From: Volutella citrinella
Lineage: Eukaryota > Ascomycota > Sordariomycetes > Hypocreales > Nectriaceae
Length of the DNA stretch: 64,000 nucleotides
Direction: 5' to 3'
Assembly (NCBI GenBank): GCA_034401135.1
Contig: JAWZSP010000007.1
Coordinates: forward strand, 186,001-250,000
In this document: positions 13,443 through 24,253 of the stretch, piece after piece
Layout of the letters: each line of letters begins with the position of its first letter
Position numbering within the stretch: the first letter of the stretch is position 1
Notes under the pieces: model-generated
The model's input: the letters and a program-made list of their open reading frames with translations, nothing else
Told to the model about the DNA's origin: nothing
The model's database searches: none
Program-made: the position numbers and the translations under genes

Positions 13443-13894
13443 CTATGCTCCCTGGACCTCGAACCAAAAGTCCTGTCGGGCGTCGGTAGAGCGCCCCTGG
13501 TTCATGCCCTGTTTGATGATGCACTCGTTGATGATCTTCTCTGTTTCTGCCTGATGTATTGTTAGCGACCCAGCGTCCATGTGCCAAGTGAATGATCGTT
13601 GGGGCCGCGACTCACATAGCAGGTGGGAAATCCCTTTGTGGAACCGATGTTTTTGCGATTCAGGCCAAGGTAATTCCAATCTGTTCGCGAAAGGGGCGGG
13701 CGATCGATTGAAGTGACGAGGCAGTTATCCTCCTGGAAGGCGCACTTCCTGTTGCCGCACATCTCGTCGCGGAGATCATAGTATCTCTTCAGTTCGACGG
13801 GTTTTTCGAGAATTTTGTCGCTGCAAGTGATTTCGCCGGCAGATGCGAGCGATGCCCAGCCAAGGGCGGCGAGGAGCAAGCTGTAGCTCTTCAT
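13443..13894 (-). CDS. small secreted protein with six cysteines
   Basis: Minus-strand exons 13616-13894 and 13443-13550 join in phase 0 into 128 residues. The first about 19 residues (MKSYSLLLAALGWASLASA) form a textbook signal peptide ending in A-S-A, so the mature chain would start at GEITCSD. It contains six Cys and is rich in charged residues. An ATG ten codons upstream (13924) is in frame but would bury the signal peptide, so 13894 is preferred. I do not recognise the family. Size, secretion and an even cysteine count are those of fungal effector-like or extracellular proteins; that role is inference. Confidence 0.72.
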
Positions 13895-15089
13895 CTTGTG
13901 ATCGGCACAAGAAGCTCTGTGCAAGAAGGCGAGTCACGCCACATGCAGCAGAGGTGGGAGGCTTGTTTTATGGCATCTTCTTGGATCGGGCGATGGAAGT
14001 AGACGCAAGCGAGCTAGCCTATTTGGTTTCGGGGGGTTCAGCTCGCGACTCGCGTAGCACTCGCTAGTCCCACTAAGGCTGAAGGGGGCCCCTGCCAGAA
14101 TCCTGTCATGCTGATGCTGATTACGCGCACGTTGGTGATGCATACGAGCAGGGCAACTGGCCAGCAATTCGCTCGTGAAAGCAGCACGAGCCGCTCTCGT
14201 GTATCGATACTGTCCTAGACTGATATTATGCGAAATTTTAAATCCAAGTACATGCGGTGAAATAAGGAGGCCGTCGATTGACGGTTGGAGGCATCTCGAC
14301 ATGGCTGGATGTTCTAATGGTCTGGTCTACTTCTTGGAGCATTGACGTCACGACCCAGCATCTCCTGGTTACGCGAGAAGCTCTGGGAACCTGGTATCAC
14401 GCGAGAGTCTTTCGAAAATGGCTTGGTCAACACAAGCTCAAGCGAAGGGTTTAATAATGCCTTGGTAAGGCTCCATTGAGGGACGAAGGAGGAAGCTAGT
14501 GAGTAGTTGGGGTCCAAACCCACAAAAATAGCTACAGTAGGATCAGGTGCACTAGGCCAGGGGCACTGGGGATGCAGGCAGTGTTTCTTGATAAGGCAAA
14601 ACTAATTTGGCCGACTGTGCAGGGATTCCACAACCCCAGGTCAGCAGATGAGTGCAGACTGCAGAGTGGCGCCTGTCAAAGTGATGCGATGCGCCAAGAC
14701 ATGCATGCTCGCGAATTTGTATTGCAATCCGGACGATGCAAGCAAGGAGAGATATCCATTGAATACCTACGACGATTACTGATTTCTAGTCAGAGTCGAG
14801 GCACAGGCACAGTATAACCAGCAGAGTTACCATTTCTGCCCAGCCTCTGACTAGAAAACGCCTCGTCCTGGTAGAATGTGCTATTCAGTGTCGCTGAAGC
14901 CACCGATGTATGTGAGAGAAAAAGGAAGGAGAAAAGGCCAATGCTCCTAAATGACGACGATGGACTTGTGAACCTCTTATAGTTCACAAGCCTCGCAACC
15001 CAAGACCCCATGGCTGACGAAGAGGCCGGACGATAGAGAAATTTTCAAACCCGAATCCTTTCCATGCGGGAATCTTTGGCTTGAGGACT
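13895..15089. other. gene-poor region
   Basis: No gene could be supported in these 1.2 kb. Open frames are short and overlap each other on opposite strands without recognisable motifs. Confidence 0.5.
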
Positions 15090-15310
15090 GGCTAGGCGGC
15101 CGCTCACCTGCCTCGGCATGATTCGGGAAGCAGCCCGTGCAGTCCCGCCTAGTCGTCGCTGTGGCTTGACGCCCGTAGGTGTTCTCTATGTTCTGGACCG
15201 CCAGCTCAAGGACTCGCTCAAGAGAGTGGTCAAGCCAAGCATGAGCCCAGGGCAATTCTAGGGAGCAAACCATCGCCCAGGATGAGGCGCGGAACACTAC
15301 ATACCCGTGC
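15090..15310. repeat. diverged promoter remnant of the small secreted protein repeat (copy 1)
   Basis: The stretch containing GCGGCCGCTCACCTGC, a gaagcag..gtgcagt block, a CTTGACGCCCGTAGGTG block and CCATCGCCCAGGATGA aligns by eye with the regions at 15425-15650 and 16395-16580, which lie upstream of the two secreted-protein gene copies. No coding part follows here before the next repeat unit begins, so this looks like an orphan upstream region left by tandem duplication and decay. Confidence 0.65.
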
Positions 15311-15424
15311 AAGTAAGATAGTAACGGTACAAGATTATCACAGCCTGCGGGTGCTATTATCTGTTAAGAGCCAGTGAGAATTACTGCATATATTGACAAT
15401 TCTGATCCGCGAGGCCTGTAGGTA

Positions 15425-15798
15425 GGGGCTCACCTGCTTCGGGACGATACGGGGGGAAGCAGTGCAGTACCGTTCATGGCGTCAGTTGCTGGTGTGACTT
15501 AGATTCCATGGGTGTTTTGTGTGTCGTCGGCTGCTAAGCCAAGGAGTCGGTCGACCCGGGGAGAGTGAGTGATCGGGCCAAGCCAGGACCCAAGGCAATG
15601 CGAAGGAGTGCACCATCGCCCGGAATAACAACACCCGTAGGATGGAAAATAGGTTTCTAACATGGAGGCAAAAGCATTTCCGTGGAATCAGGGGATGCTT
15701 GTGCTTAAAAACTGGCACCCTTCCCCGCTGAATTGCTCAATGAAACAGCAGCAGTCTTGGCGACTATCAAACGCAACACACTCCACCATCGAGCAACA
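15425..15798. repeat. promoter-region repeat (copy 2) upstream of the pseudogene
   Basis: Aligns with 16395-16720 up to the start codon: shared blocks include ggaagcagtgca, GCGAAGGAGTxCACC, CCCGTAGGA/GCGTAGGA, ATTGTGCTT/CTTGTGCTT followed by a TTAAA TATA-like box and ACTGGCA, and CAGCAGTCTT/CCGCAGTCTT. The similarity runs directly into the ATG of the 15799 copy. Confidence 0.75.
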
Positions 15799-16049
15799 AT
15801 GCAGTTCACTACTATTCTTGCCACTTTCCTGGCTGCCTTGCCTTCGGCGCTGGCGAGCCCAATGCCCCGAGAATATCTACTAATCCCTTGCTTAGACAAC
15901 GTGCAAATGTCGTTGCTACGGCCAAGATCCCACTTCCCCTAACAGCCTGTCTCAATGGACGCTGCGGCGGGACTCCCAAGGACATTATCGGCAAGTACAA
16001 CGTTGCGTTGCTAGAAAGTGGACTACCCGCCTTTGTTGTCCTGTCTTGA
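15799..16049 (+). pseudogene. truncated tandem copy of the small secreted protein gene (internal deletion)
   Basis: The first about 20 codons encode almost the same signal peptide as the intact gene at 16721. The sequence then jumps, near 15863-15872, straight into what is the 3' part of that gene's intron: a CTACTAAT branch site and a GCTTAG acceptor ending at 15895 are retained, but the intron donor and nearly all of exon 1 are missing (about 310 bases). After the acceptor, exon 2 is still open in the same phase to a stop at 16047-16049 and keeps the two cysteines with identical spacing (CLxGxC). As it stands, reading from the ATG ends after 47 codons. Microhomology (CCCAA) is present at both breakpoints in the intact copy. 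Confidence 0.8.
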
Positions 16050-16394
16050 TCGTCCTCGTTAGCTCGAGGACTGGCCCGAGGAATATTCAAACCCGAACCG
16101 GGGGGAGGATGGTGCCTGGGAGAACACGGGTGGGGTCCTTGACGAAGGGCCGAGGACTCTTGTGGTCCGTGGGCCCATCCTTGATGCTATTTTTACCGTC
16201 TGGGGCGGCCGCTCGCCTGCTTTTGTAGTGGAGAAAGGGGCAGAAAATAGTATAGTATTTTGTGGGCTCGCTGAGCCTCAAAGACACAAGTTAGACCAAT
16301 GTGACAAAGTATTTACACCTTTGCTAGGGAAAATGGAGCCTATCAGAGTGAGCCAATTTTTTGAGTCGTCACAGTACATAGTACTATGGCACGA
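16050..16394. other. spacer between secreted-protein copies, with repeat-unit traces
   Basis: Contains TTCAAACCCGAA (about 16087) and GCGGCCGCTCGCCTGC (about 16204), both echoed at about 15041 and 15095, so the duplicated unit extends upstream of the promoter. The stretch 16220-16390 has no counterpart in the other copies and may be an insertion; no terminal inverted repeats were seen. Confidence 0.5.
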
Positions 16395-16720
16395 TAAGGG
16401 AAGCAGTGCATGCTGCCTAATCATAGTGGTGACTTGACGTCCGTGGGTTGTTCACCTGCACTATCGGCCGCCCGCCCGCCACTAGCCCAAGGATTCGCTC
16501 AAGATAGTATTCAAGCCCAGCCAGAGCCCGGGGGAATGCGAAGGAGTACACCGAAGCCGGGAATATGACGCGTAGGACGTAAAATAAGGTTGTAACTGAA
16601 CATGGGGTAAAAGAATCGCCGAAGAATCGCCCATGATTGTGCTTTAAAGCTGGCAACTGCGTCGGCCAAACAGGCCGCAGTCTTCTCAATTATCCAACGC
16701 GCTCTACGCATCTAGCAATA
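16395..16720. repeat. promoter-region repeat (copy 3) upstream of the intact small secreted protein gene
   Basis: Third copy of the upstream repeat, running into the ATG at 16721. A TTTAAA TATA-like box lies about 75 bases before the ATG at the same relative position as in copy 2. Confidence 0.7.
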
Positions 16721-17281
16721 ATGCAGTTCACTACTATTCTTGCCACTTTCCTGGCCTCCCTGCCTTCGGCCCTCGCGGCCCCAACTGCCAACGAACCTCG
16801 GTTCGAGCTATATTGTGCCGCCCCCAAGAACTTCACCCTAAGCAATATTGTGGCCCTCCCAGGCAGCAGTCTCTTAGGCCTAAAGATTCTTGACTTACTT
16901 AAATTCACCATCACCGACGACTTCTCCCGTGAGAAAATCGGCACTACCCAAGACGAATTCATGTTTCCGGGAACCTTGCAGACCACCTCGGGATACATGA
17001 GCAAAAAGTCGATCTTCTCCGTCAAGATCCATTACAAGGAGGACTTGCTGGAGATTTTCCATGCCAACTGCCCGGCTCCGGCGTGAGTTTCTCCCACCAA
17101 TTTAATAGTCCCAAGAATACCGACTGACCCCATGCTTAGGTACCAATCCGTTGTCGTGAGTAGGGGCAACGTCTCGGTTCCCCTGAGCGCGTGTCTGAGT
17201 GGACAGTGTAGCACTTTCCCCTCTGAAGTGACTGGTAATTTCACCAAGAGAGAATTCCTCTCAGTTGCACCAGGTGCCTAG
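16721..17281 (+). CDS. small secreted protein with four cysteines, intact member of a tandem duplication
   Basis: Exons 16721-17082 and 17140-17281 join in phase 2 to give 167 residues. Residues 1-20 (MQFTTILATFLASLPSALAA) form a signal peptide. The mature chain has four Cys: one near the N-terminus (LYCAAP), one at the end of exon 1 (HANCPAP) and a close pair in exon 2 (CLSGQC). I do not recognise the family. A pseudogenised copy lies 920 bases upstream, with the promoter region duplicated as well, so this locus has expanded by tandem duplication and is decaying, as many effector-type loci do (inference). Confidence 0.75.
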
Positions 17282-17865
17282 TCGTGGTTGGTTGTGCTCG
17301 CGGCCACATAATTAGTCAACGTAGCCATACAAAGATGGAGCGATGCACCTGTATCCCTGCTAGTAACGCGAAGATATTGTCTCCTTGGGCCATGTACAAA
17401 CAAATAGAGGATGGTCTCTAGATGAACCCTCAAGGAATAGATCTTCGAACGCCATGACTCTTGACAACCCTAGTCAGTTATTTCCTGGAGGCGAGAAGGG
17501 CTCGAAACGAGCAGACAGAGCAGTCCCAGCAGCCGCCGTCAGCAAATCTTGCGAAATCTCCGATACATTGGGAGGCGCTATCTGGCTCTCGCTGCGTCAG
17601 ATGCCCCCGTCAAAGCCCCACGCTCCACACCCTTTAGGTTCCCAGATCCAGCGAGGAGTATTCTACGAGCAAGAAAATGCAGTGGACTGTCTGCTTCGAA
17701 AGTGTAAGTCGCGAACCAATTTTGCATCAGCGTCTGAGATATGTTGGGAATTATGTTTTTCCGGCCAATCTCACCACCCACGTGACTGTTGACAACCAAC
17801 GTGACATGCCCCTTGTGCACTTTCCCTTTCATCCACCTGTACGCCCTCGTCTTGCCACCAGGAGG
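17282..17865. other. intergenic region
   Basis: 584 bases before the phosphotransferase-like gene. The frame of that gene is open back to 17677, but the extra N-terminal residues do not look family-like. Nothing else was recognised. Confidence 0.45.
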
Positions 17866-19463
17866 ATGACGACTCAACTAACATCATTCAAATCAGCGGC
17901 AGAGACGGAGAATAATGTCCTTCTTGCGATCCGTCACCAACAAAACGCCGAACAGTTCGTACGTGAATTGTGGAGCCAGAAGAAGCCCATCGCATCCTTA
18001 GTCAAGCAACATCTTGGCCTGAGTGGAGATGCCATGTGCACCGTCTTGCCTCGAGAATCTTGGATACAGGGCGGTTTTAACATTTGCGTTCTGGTCCAAG
18101 TGACCGACAGGGGTACGACAAGGCGCGTCATTTTCCGCTGCCCAATGCCGCATAAACTTGCTGAGCATCGATACCCTGGCACCGTTGATGAAAAAGTCGG
18201 TAGCGAGGCGGCCACATACGCCTGGATGCAGAAACACTGCCCTGACATTCGAATCCCAACCCTCTTTGCCTTTGGATTCGGAGACGGCGGTCACGTAAGG
18301 TTCCTCCAATACCGTTGCTCTACACAAGGATTCAATTATCCTGATCATTCGATGCTCTCTTCTAGTTTACTCATATCCAACAACGGCCCCTGTACCTGAG
18401 AATCCATCACCAGATTCGGCAGTGGATCTGCCGTATCTTTCGATACCCTCTGCTTTCTAATTACAGTCGCAACCCAAACATCCAGTCCGTCGGCACTGCT
18501 TATATGCTTATCGAGTATATTGGCGCTGAAACGGGCAGAATGCTCTCACTGACATGGGAACAACACCGAGATGATGCTACTCGACGAGCTCGCTTGTTCC
18601 AGGGCTTGTCACACATCATGCTCTCCCTCGCACGGCTCCCTCACTCACGGATTGGTTCCTTCAAGTTCAACCCTCATGACGGCTCAGTCTCGCTGTCAAA
18701 CCGACCGCTCACCTGCACAATGATGATTTTCGAGAGCAGTGGGACACCTCGGACAATTGAGCCATGTCAGTTTTACCAGAGTACGGATAGATTCGCTGCA
18801 GACATGCTCACAATGCACGACCGCCATCTCCTTCATGACCCACATGCCATTCGCGATGAGGAAGACGGCCGAGAGCGGATAGCCATTAGGACGCTGCTTC
18901 GAGCAGTGATGCACCATTTCATCCTACCAGAGCATCAAGACGGCCCTTTCCTTCTTCAAATGACCGATCTGCACCAAAGCAACATCTTCGTGGATGAGGA
19001 CTGGAACATCACATGTTTGATTGATCTTGAATGGATATGCGCTCTTCCAGCAGATATGATTTCGGTCCCGTATTGGTTGACGAATTGCAACATAGAGGGC
19101 ATCATCGAAGACCAGTACGAGGCTTTTGACCAAGCTCGTCAGTCATTTTTATTGATAATGGACGAGGAGGCCAAGAAAATGCCATTTAAGCATGACATTC
19201 ATATCACAAACACAATGCGAAGAGTCTGGGAGTCGAAAGGAGTGTGGTTTTGGGCCTGTCTGAGATCTGTGAATGCTTGGCTATTCCTGTTTGAGGACCA
19301 TATCCTACCAAAATTCTCCCCAAACAAACGATTGGTAGCTCGCATACAAGAGGTGTCGAGCTTTTGGCGGGAGGAGATCGATTCAGTTGTCGAAGAGAAG
19401 GTTGCTGACGAGAAGAGGTATCTAGCAGAGCTACGGCGTCTGTTTAATACCGAGACCGTGTGA
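17866..19463 (+). CDS. APH-fold phosphotransferase / kinase-like protein
   Basis: Exons 17866-18294 and 18366-19463 join in phase 0 into 508 residues. The protein has the layout of the fungal aminoglycoside-phosphotransferase (PF01636) superfamily: an N-lobe with GGFNICVLVQV and a VIFRCPMPHK beta strand, EKVGSEAATYAWMQKHCPDIRIPTLFAFG, and a C-lobe with the catalytic loop LLQMTDLHQSNIFVDEDW and metal-binding LIDLEW. Fungal members seldom have known substrates; small-molecule kinases or degenerate regulators are both possible. The catalytic Asp and Asn are present, so activity is plausible. Met 17866 was chosen as start because homology-like sequence begins soon after; 17677 is an upstream in-frame alternative. 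Confidence 0.85.
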
Positions 19464-20522
19464 TGGAAGTGAATGGACTTCTTCAGACTTGTTTCGCGCT
19501 GGTTTCACCACATTGAGCATGAACTAGGAGTCAAGTGCGGTGGTGAGCGCAAGAACTTGTCGAGTGGCTAATCGATCGCCTACGATCACTTCTTGTCCTC
19601 CTTGTCTTTCTCCGCGTCCTTCTTTCGTTTTCTCTGCGCGGCCTCTCCGGACGATTTGACAATGAGCAAACCGCTGGCGTTTCCAGATATGGCAACTTGG
19701 GCCTCATGTATAGTGGCATCCGACGATTGGCCACCAGAGGGGTTGGGATCCTAACCCAGTATACTGGGACGTATAACAGCTACTTATCAACCTTGAGAAA
19801 GCCTGTGGAAGAGCGAGCTATTCAGCGTGAGCGGACTGCCGGTTGGCGAGTTGTACAGGGTAGTGCTGTACTCCACGTGCAGAACGCTGCAAGGTGAATA
19901 TAACAAAATCCTGTTTATTGCTTTTTCTATAGAACGGATAACATATTAGGGTAATTGTTTGACTTTGCTAGTCTTGAAAGGTCTAGTATGAGCTCCGGAT
20001 CAGTGAGTTCCAACCCTTGATAAGAATGACTCTCTTTATTCAATTGGACATAAGAGTGCACTAGATGTGAAGACACAGAGATTGATGAAAGCTTCTCAGT
20101 AGAAGCACAGCGAAGATATACTAGGATCCAATCTACTATTATTCTAGACAATACTGTATCAATATTGACCCATGCCCCGCGATAGTGCATACGTGCATCT
20201 CTTTTGTCACCATCACCCCACTCGACCCCAAGCGATCCAGCCGCAAACCCCCCACTGTGCTAAATGGACTGTGCTTGCCCCCCCGCCGCGCCAACAATAG
20301 GCGCGAATTCACATGCCACTTTATCAATCTAATCAATCCACACTGTATTAATCTCATCACCCGCCACACGTTTTGATTTGTCGCGCGATTCTTGGGCAAC
20401 GGCTGGCTAGCCTCGGCTGGGCCACTCTGTCCTGATAAAAAATCTCTCTGCGGAGGCTTGAAAACTCTGGTTCGCAACACTAAATCATCCAACCATCCCT
20501 CGTCTTGGTCCACACTGCCGTC
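19464..20522. other. intergenic region, AT-rich in its middle
   Basis: About 1.06 kb without an intact gene. It contains a possible orphan exon on the minus strand (listed separately) and an AT-rich stretch at about 19890-20180. The last part is the promoter side of the glycolipid transfer protein gene. Confidence 0.45.
19586..19750 (-). pseudogene. possible orphan C-terminal exon
   Basis: On the minus strand, directly after a TTAG acceptor-like site (in-frame stop just before it), 54 codons run open to a stop at 19586 and end in a Lys/Glu/Asp-rich tail (AEKDKEDKK). The composition looks like a real protein C-terminus, but I see no upstream exons. It may be a gene fragment or chance. Confidence 0.25.
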
Positions 20523-21320
20523 ATGTCTGCCAAAGCCTACCCGGAGGGTGGCACAATCGTGTCGACCTTCAAGAGGACCTTCGACCAGGTGCCGGTGTCT
20601 CCGGACAACAAGGTGTCGACGAGCGAATTTCTAGAAGCCGCCGAGGACCTCGCCACAATGTTTGGTATGTTTCCCCGCAGCATGGGCTGCGGCGTGTGTT
20701 GCTGCAGCTGATGCGACTCCTAGATGCCATTGGCGCGACTGCCTTTGCGCCGGTGAAGAAGGATATGCTGTTCAACATTGGGGTATTTATTTCCAATCTT
20801 GAAGGATTCATCCTGAGCCCTGCTCTAATCAGATGCGCCGATATAGCGAATCCGTGAGCAGCACACAGCTGCGCCCGCCGAGTCCGCCACGATCCAGGCC
20901 CTGGTCGACCATGAGCTCAAGGGCGGAGGGAAAAATGCAGCAGATGGCTGCTTGTGGCTGCTCCGGTAGGTGTCGATGCCCCCCTCCTGTCTCCAGCATC
21001 AACTTAAGATTCCCAGCGCCACCGACTTTACGTATCGCGGCCTCAAGCGGAGCGTCGACAACCCCAAGGAGGAGCTCTCTGCGTCATTCCGTGCCTCGTA
21101 CAAGGAGACCTTGAAGCCTTACCACCCGTTTTGGATCAAGCCCATCTTCTCTGCCGCTATGTCTGCCTGTCCATACCGAAAGGACTTCTTCAGTAAGCTC
21201 GGTGCCGACCCCGACCAGGTGGACAAGGCGCTCAAGGAGTACCTGGAGGGTCTGCACAAGATCCTCGCGATTCTGAGTGAGTACATTGAGGCCAGGAGCG
21301 CCGCGGGCTGGAAATTATAG
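20523..21320 (+). CDS. glycolipid transfer protein, HET-C2 type
   Basis: Exons 20523-20664, 20724-20782, 20847-20965 and 21017-21320 give 207 residues, the usual GLTP length. Landmarks are STSEFLEAAEDLATMFDAIG at the N-terminus, FAPVKKDM, the glycolipid headgroup region DGCLWLLR, and PIFSAAMSACPYRKDFFSKLG near the C-terminus. The family moves glycosphingolipids between membranes; the Podospora homologue HET-C2 is also an incompatibility determinant and affects ascospore formation. At the second intron the nearer AG (20832) would give an unrelated frame; the acceptor at 20846 restores RIREQ and is preferred. Confidence 0.92.
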
Positions 21321-21462
21321 GACTTGGCCGGGGGGGCAGTAACATATTATCCCGAGACGCTTTCTCGTTCTGCGCTTGGAAATAGCGTAGAATAAGAAGC
21401 CAGCAATAGAAGCTTTGGACTCGTGGTAATATTCTGTGAGGCGGGCTCGCCGCTGGAGCTGC

Positions 21463-23678
21463 TCATCTTGGAAACACCTTTTCGCGATCGGCATCAACCC
21501 AGCTTCGAAGACTGCTAGTATTGATAATTTCGCTTCGGTCTAGACGCGACAAAGCTTGCGTAAACTCGCGCATGAACTCTGCGGCGCGTCGTGCTGGCCG
21601 TTCGTGGGCTTCATACGGGCAGTTGAGCAGCGCCACCCCCACGTCGCGCACCTTGTATGTCTGCAAACTGTTTAGTGCCTGCTCATAGCCTCGAGTGGTT
21701 GGGATGTAGAGTAGACGGCTTACCAGATACAGCCCGTTGGGCTCGAGGTATTTGTAGGGTATGCTGTGCAACAAGTGCAGCATCTGGCGACAGACATCTT
21801 CACGTTCTGGCCAGTTGCTCCTCAACTCAGCTTTCCAGGTGTCGGCTTCAGATGACGACGTTGCCTTTTCTGTCATCTCCTGCAGTAGGGCGTCTATCTG
21901 ATCGAGTATTGAGCTCTGCGCCCAGAGGTGTGTCCCGTGCAGGTTGGCCCTCATAATATCTATCTGACCAGGCAGTGCTCTGGCGTTGGCGTCGTCGATG
22001 CCCGCCGTGTGTCCGAGATGTGCCCAGGAGTGAGGAGAGGGTTGGGAGGGGAAGCTGTCGAGAGTATGGGACAGATTCTCACTGGCTGCACTCTCGCCAT
22101 TGAGTCCCCATTGACGTATCGGGCCTGGAATCTCGTCTAGCATGTACCGTAATTCTTGCATGAGCTGCCGGAGCTGTGTCAATCTTGTCAAGGCGCTGTG
22201 TCGGCGAGCCCAGTCGCAGTTATCCGACGAGAGGGCTATCTTGGCACTTGTGTAAAAGACCTTGGAATGGAGGTTGAATACGCCGGTGAGACTCAAACTG
22301 TGGTTGCGGTTGTCTGGACTCTGCATGTGTGAAGTAGGAAATGTTGCAGAGTCGTCATCCAGGACTTTATCCTCCAGTATTTGCTCATCGTCAACCTCCA
22401 ATGGGAACAACGCCTCAAAGTTTACTTCGTGGAGCATGCTGTGGTCAAGAAACGTGAGACGCTCTTGCCGACCGGGTTGGAGGCAAGCATGGCTTGGACT
22501 GGTTAGCAAGGATTTAAATGGGCCAGGGCCGGGCATACCCATAGGTGTAGAATAGAAGCCAGAATGTCTTCTTCCTCAGCTGCGTCTCAATGCAGTTCAA
22601 TCCGTCGTAGTCGGATATCCGATGAATCCCCAGCATCCGGGCGATTTGCATAGACTCAACTTCGAGCATTCGGCTGCGGTTCGTCTGACCCGTCTGGACG
22701 CATCCGACGCACAGGAGATAGCAAACGGCTAGCTTCCGTTGGCTGACCTTGTCCCAGTACGTCGCAGTCCGGAGTCGCATGCAGATGTCAATGCAGCTGT
22801 TGATCATGGCCATTCTCGTCTCGTAGCGCGATGCAACGTCGGGGCTGGTACGTTGGTAGAAGGGAAATCGCGAAGGCAAAAGCCCAACAGTCAGTGAGAC
22901 GATGGATACAACTAGAGCGAGAAACTCTGGGTCATCAATGTCTCCGTTGGACGCGAGCTGTGACCGGAGGCTTGGGCGGTGCACTATGGGGACGAGCGGG
23001 TAGATGAGGTCGAGGTAATCGTCCATGATGACGTGGAAGATTTGTCGTGAGCAAAGCTCATCAGTCGGGAAGCGTGGTCCAGTGCTTATGGTCGATGGAG
23101 AAGGATAATCGCCATTTGCCTGGACCGGTGACACGCCTGATGTGTCGTTGTCGGTGATTGGCGACTGATGCACCGCTGGAGCGTGATTTCCAACATGATT
23201 CTGCGATGCTGATTGTTCATCGACGAGCAGCCATGTAGATTCCGTTTGCGGAGACTCAGTCTCATAGCTGTTGCACTCGGGTGAATTCGAGGATGGTCTC
23301 CGCCTGTAATGATGCCTATTTTAGCTACACGGCTGGTTCCTTTGACGGAGCAACGCCCTACCTGCGCTTGGGCCCCCGAGAGCGAGTTGGAACGACAAAG
23401 CTGCAGGTGATGCCGAGTCTCGAGCAGTCAGCGCACTGGGATGGCACAGGCAAGGGCGTCGCAGATGGAGTCGATGCCTGGGCTTCATGGGAAGGGTGTC
23501 GGGGGAAGACACATTTGCGCCGACGGGCTCGACAAGCATCGCAAGCACGTTTTGCAAGTGTGTGCGGCAGTCTTTTTGCCCCGGACCCGCTGCCCCGGAG
23601 AGCCCGCGGGGTCTGCATCGAGGCAGATGCCGCCGTTCGGGGAGTTGATGGGGTTTCCTGCATTGTCGCGTCTGCCAT
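21463..23678 (-). CDS. Zn2Cys6 transcription factor with fungal-specific regulatory domain
   Basis: Minus-strand exons 23362-23678, 22539-23303 and 21463-22498 give 705 residues. The binuclear cluster CDACRARRRKC...CADCSRLGITC has an unusually long Pro/Ser/Thr-rich loop between its halves. The middle homology region follows with ELCSRQIFHVIMDDYLDLIYPLVPIVHRP and FWLLFYTYG, then RQERLTFLD and LFPLEVDDE. The intron between exons 2 and 3 is only 40 nt, but both frames and the family pattern demand it. The gene lies 575 bases downstream of a GH3 beta-glucosidase on the same strand, and a CGGAGAATT box shared with the glucosidase/transporter promoter lies 55 bases upstream of its ATG, so it is a candidate regulator of those genes (inference). 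Confidence 0.87.
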
Positions 23679-24253
23679 CCAGGCGCTCGGGTTGTAGGAT
23701 CAGGACGGAGGGAGAATTAGGCTGTGCCGAGGCGGAGAATTATCCCTACGCGGGCATGACAAGAAATGGAGACTAGAGTTCGTGCTATTCCGCTTTTGCT
23801 ACGTGGGGTGGAAAAGGGCCGAATGTGACAGGGACCAAGGGAACAAAAGAAACAGATCAGCTGGGCCCCTGGACCAGGCGGTGGGAATTAATTTAGGGCG
23901 CCACTTCTAGTGGTGGTAATCTTCTATACGCACGAGACACATCGCTGGAAGCGGTGCTGAGTTCCCAACTGTATGTTGCATCAGGCAGGCCGATATTTCT
24001 CTATGGAGGCCTTTCTCCATATCTGGCTTCCAGTACAGGCCGCAAGCATCACAAATATTAAATTGTACTCATCCTGTTGACGTTCTTCTATATTTGATAT
24101 TACGTAGGTGTTATAATAAAGTAAACCTAATACTGTACTTAACTAATCTGCATCTAAACGGTCCTACTTATATATCTACTTGCAGTTGTAGCACTGTTAG
24201 CATCCTTGCAGGAGATGGAGCGATTTAATACTTGAAATGCTTGTGGCCTGTAT
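23679..24253. promoter_or_regulatory. promoter of the Zn2Cys6 regulator with a CGGAGAATT box
   Basis: CGGAGAATT occurs at 23733-23741 and a one-mismatch GGGAGAATT at 23710-23718, close to the regulator start codon. The same motif is repeated in the beta-glucosidase/transporter promoter at 27.2-27.4 kb. The distal part (about 24040-24200) is AT-rich and is the 3' flank of the beta-glucosidase gene. Confidence 0.5.

Noticed and set aside
16220..16390. Candidate small transposable-element insertion in the secreted-protein repeat
   Set aside because: The segment is unique to one copy, but I could find neither terminal inverted repeats nor a target-site duplication.
17905..17913. CGGAGAATA resembling the regulon box
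   Set aside because: It lies inside the phosphotransferase-like coding sequence with one mismatch and no partner box.
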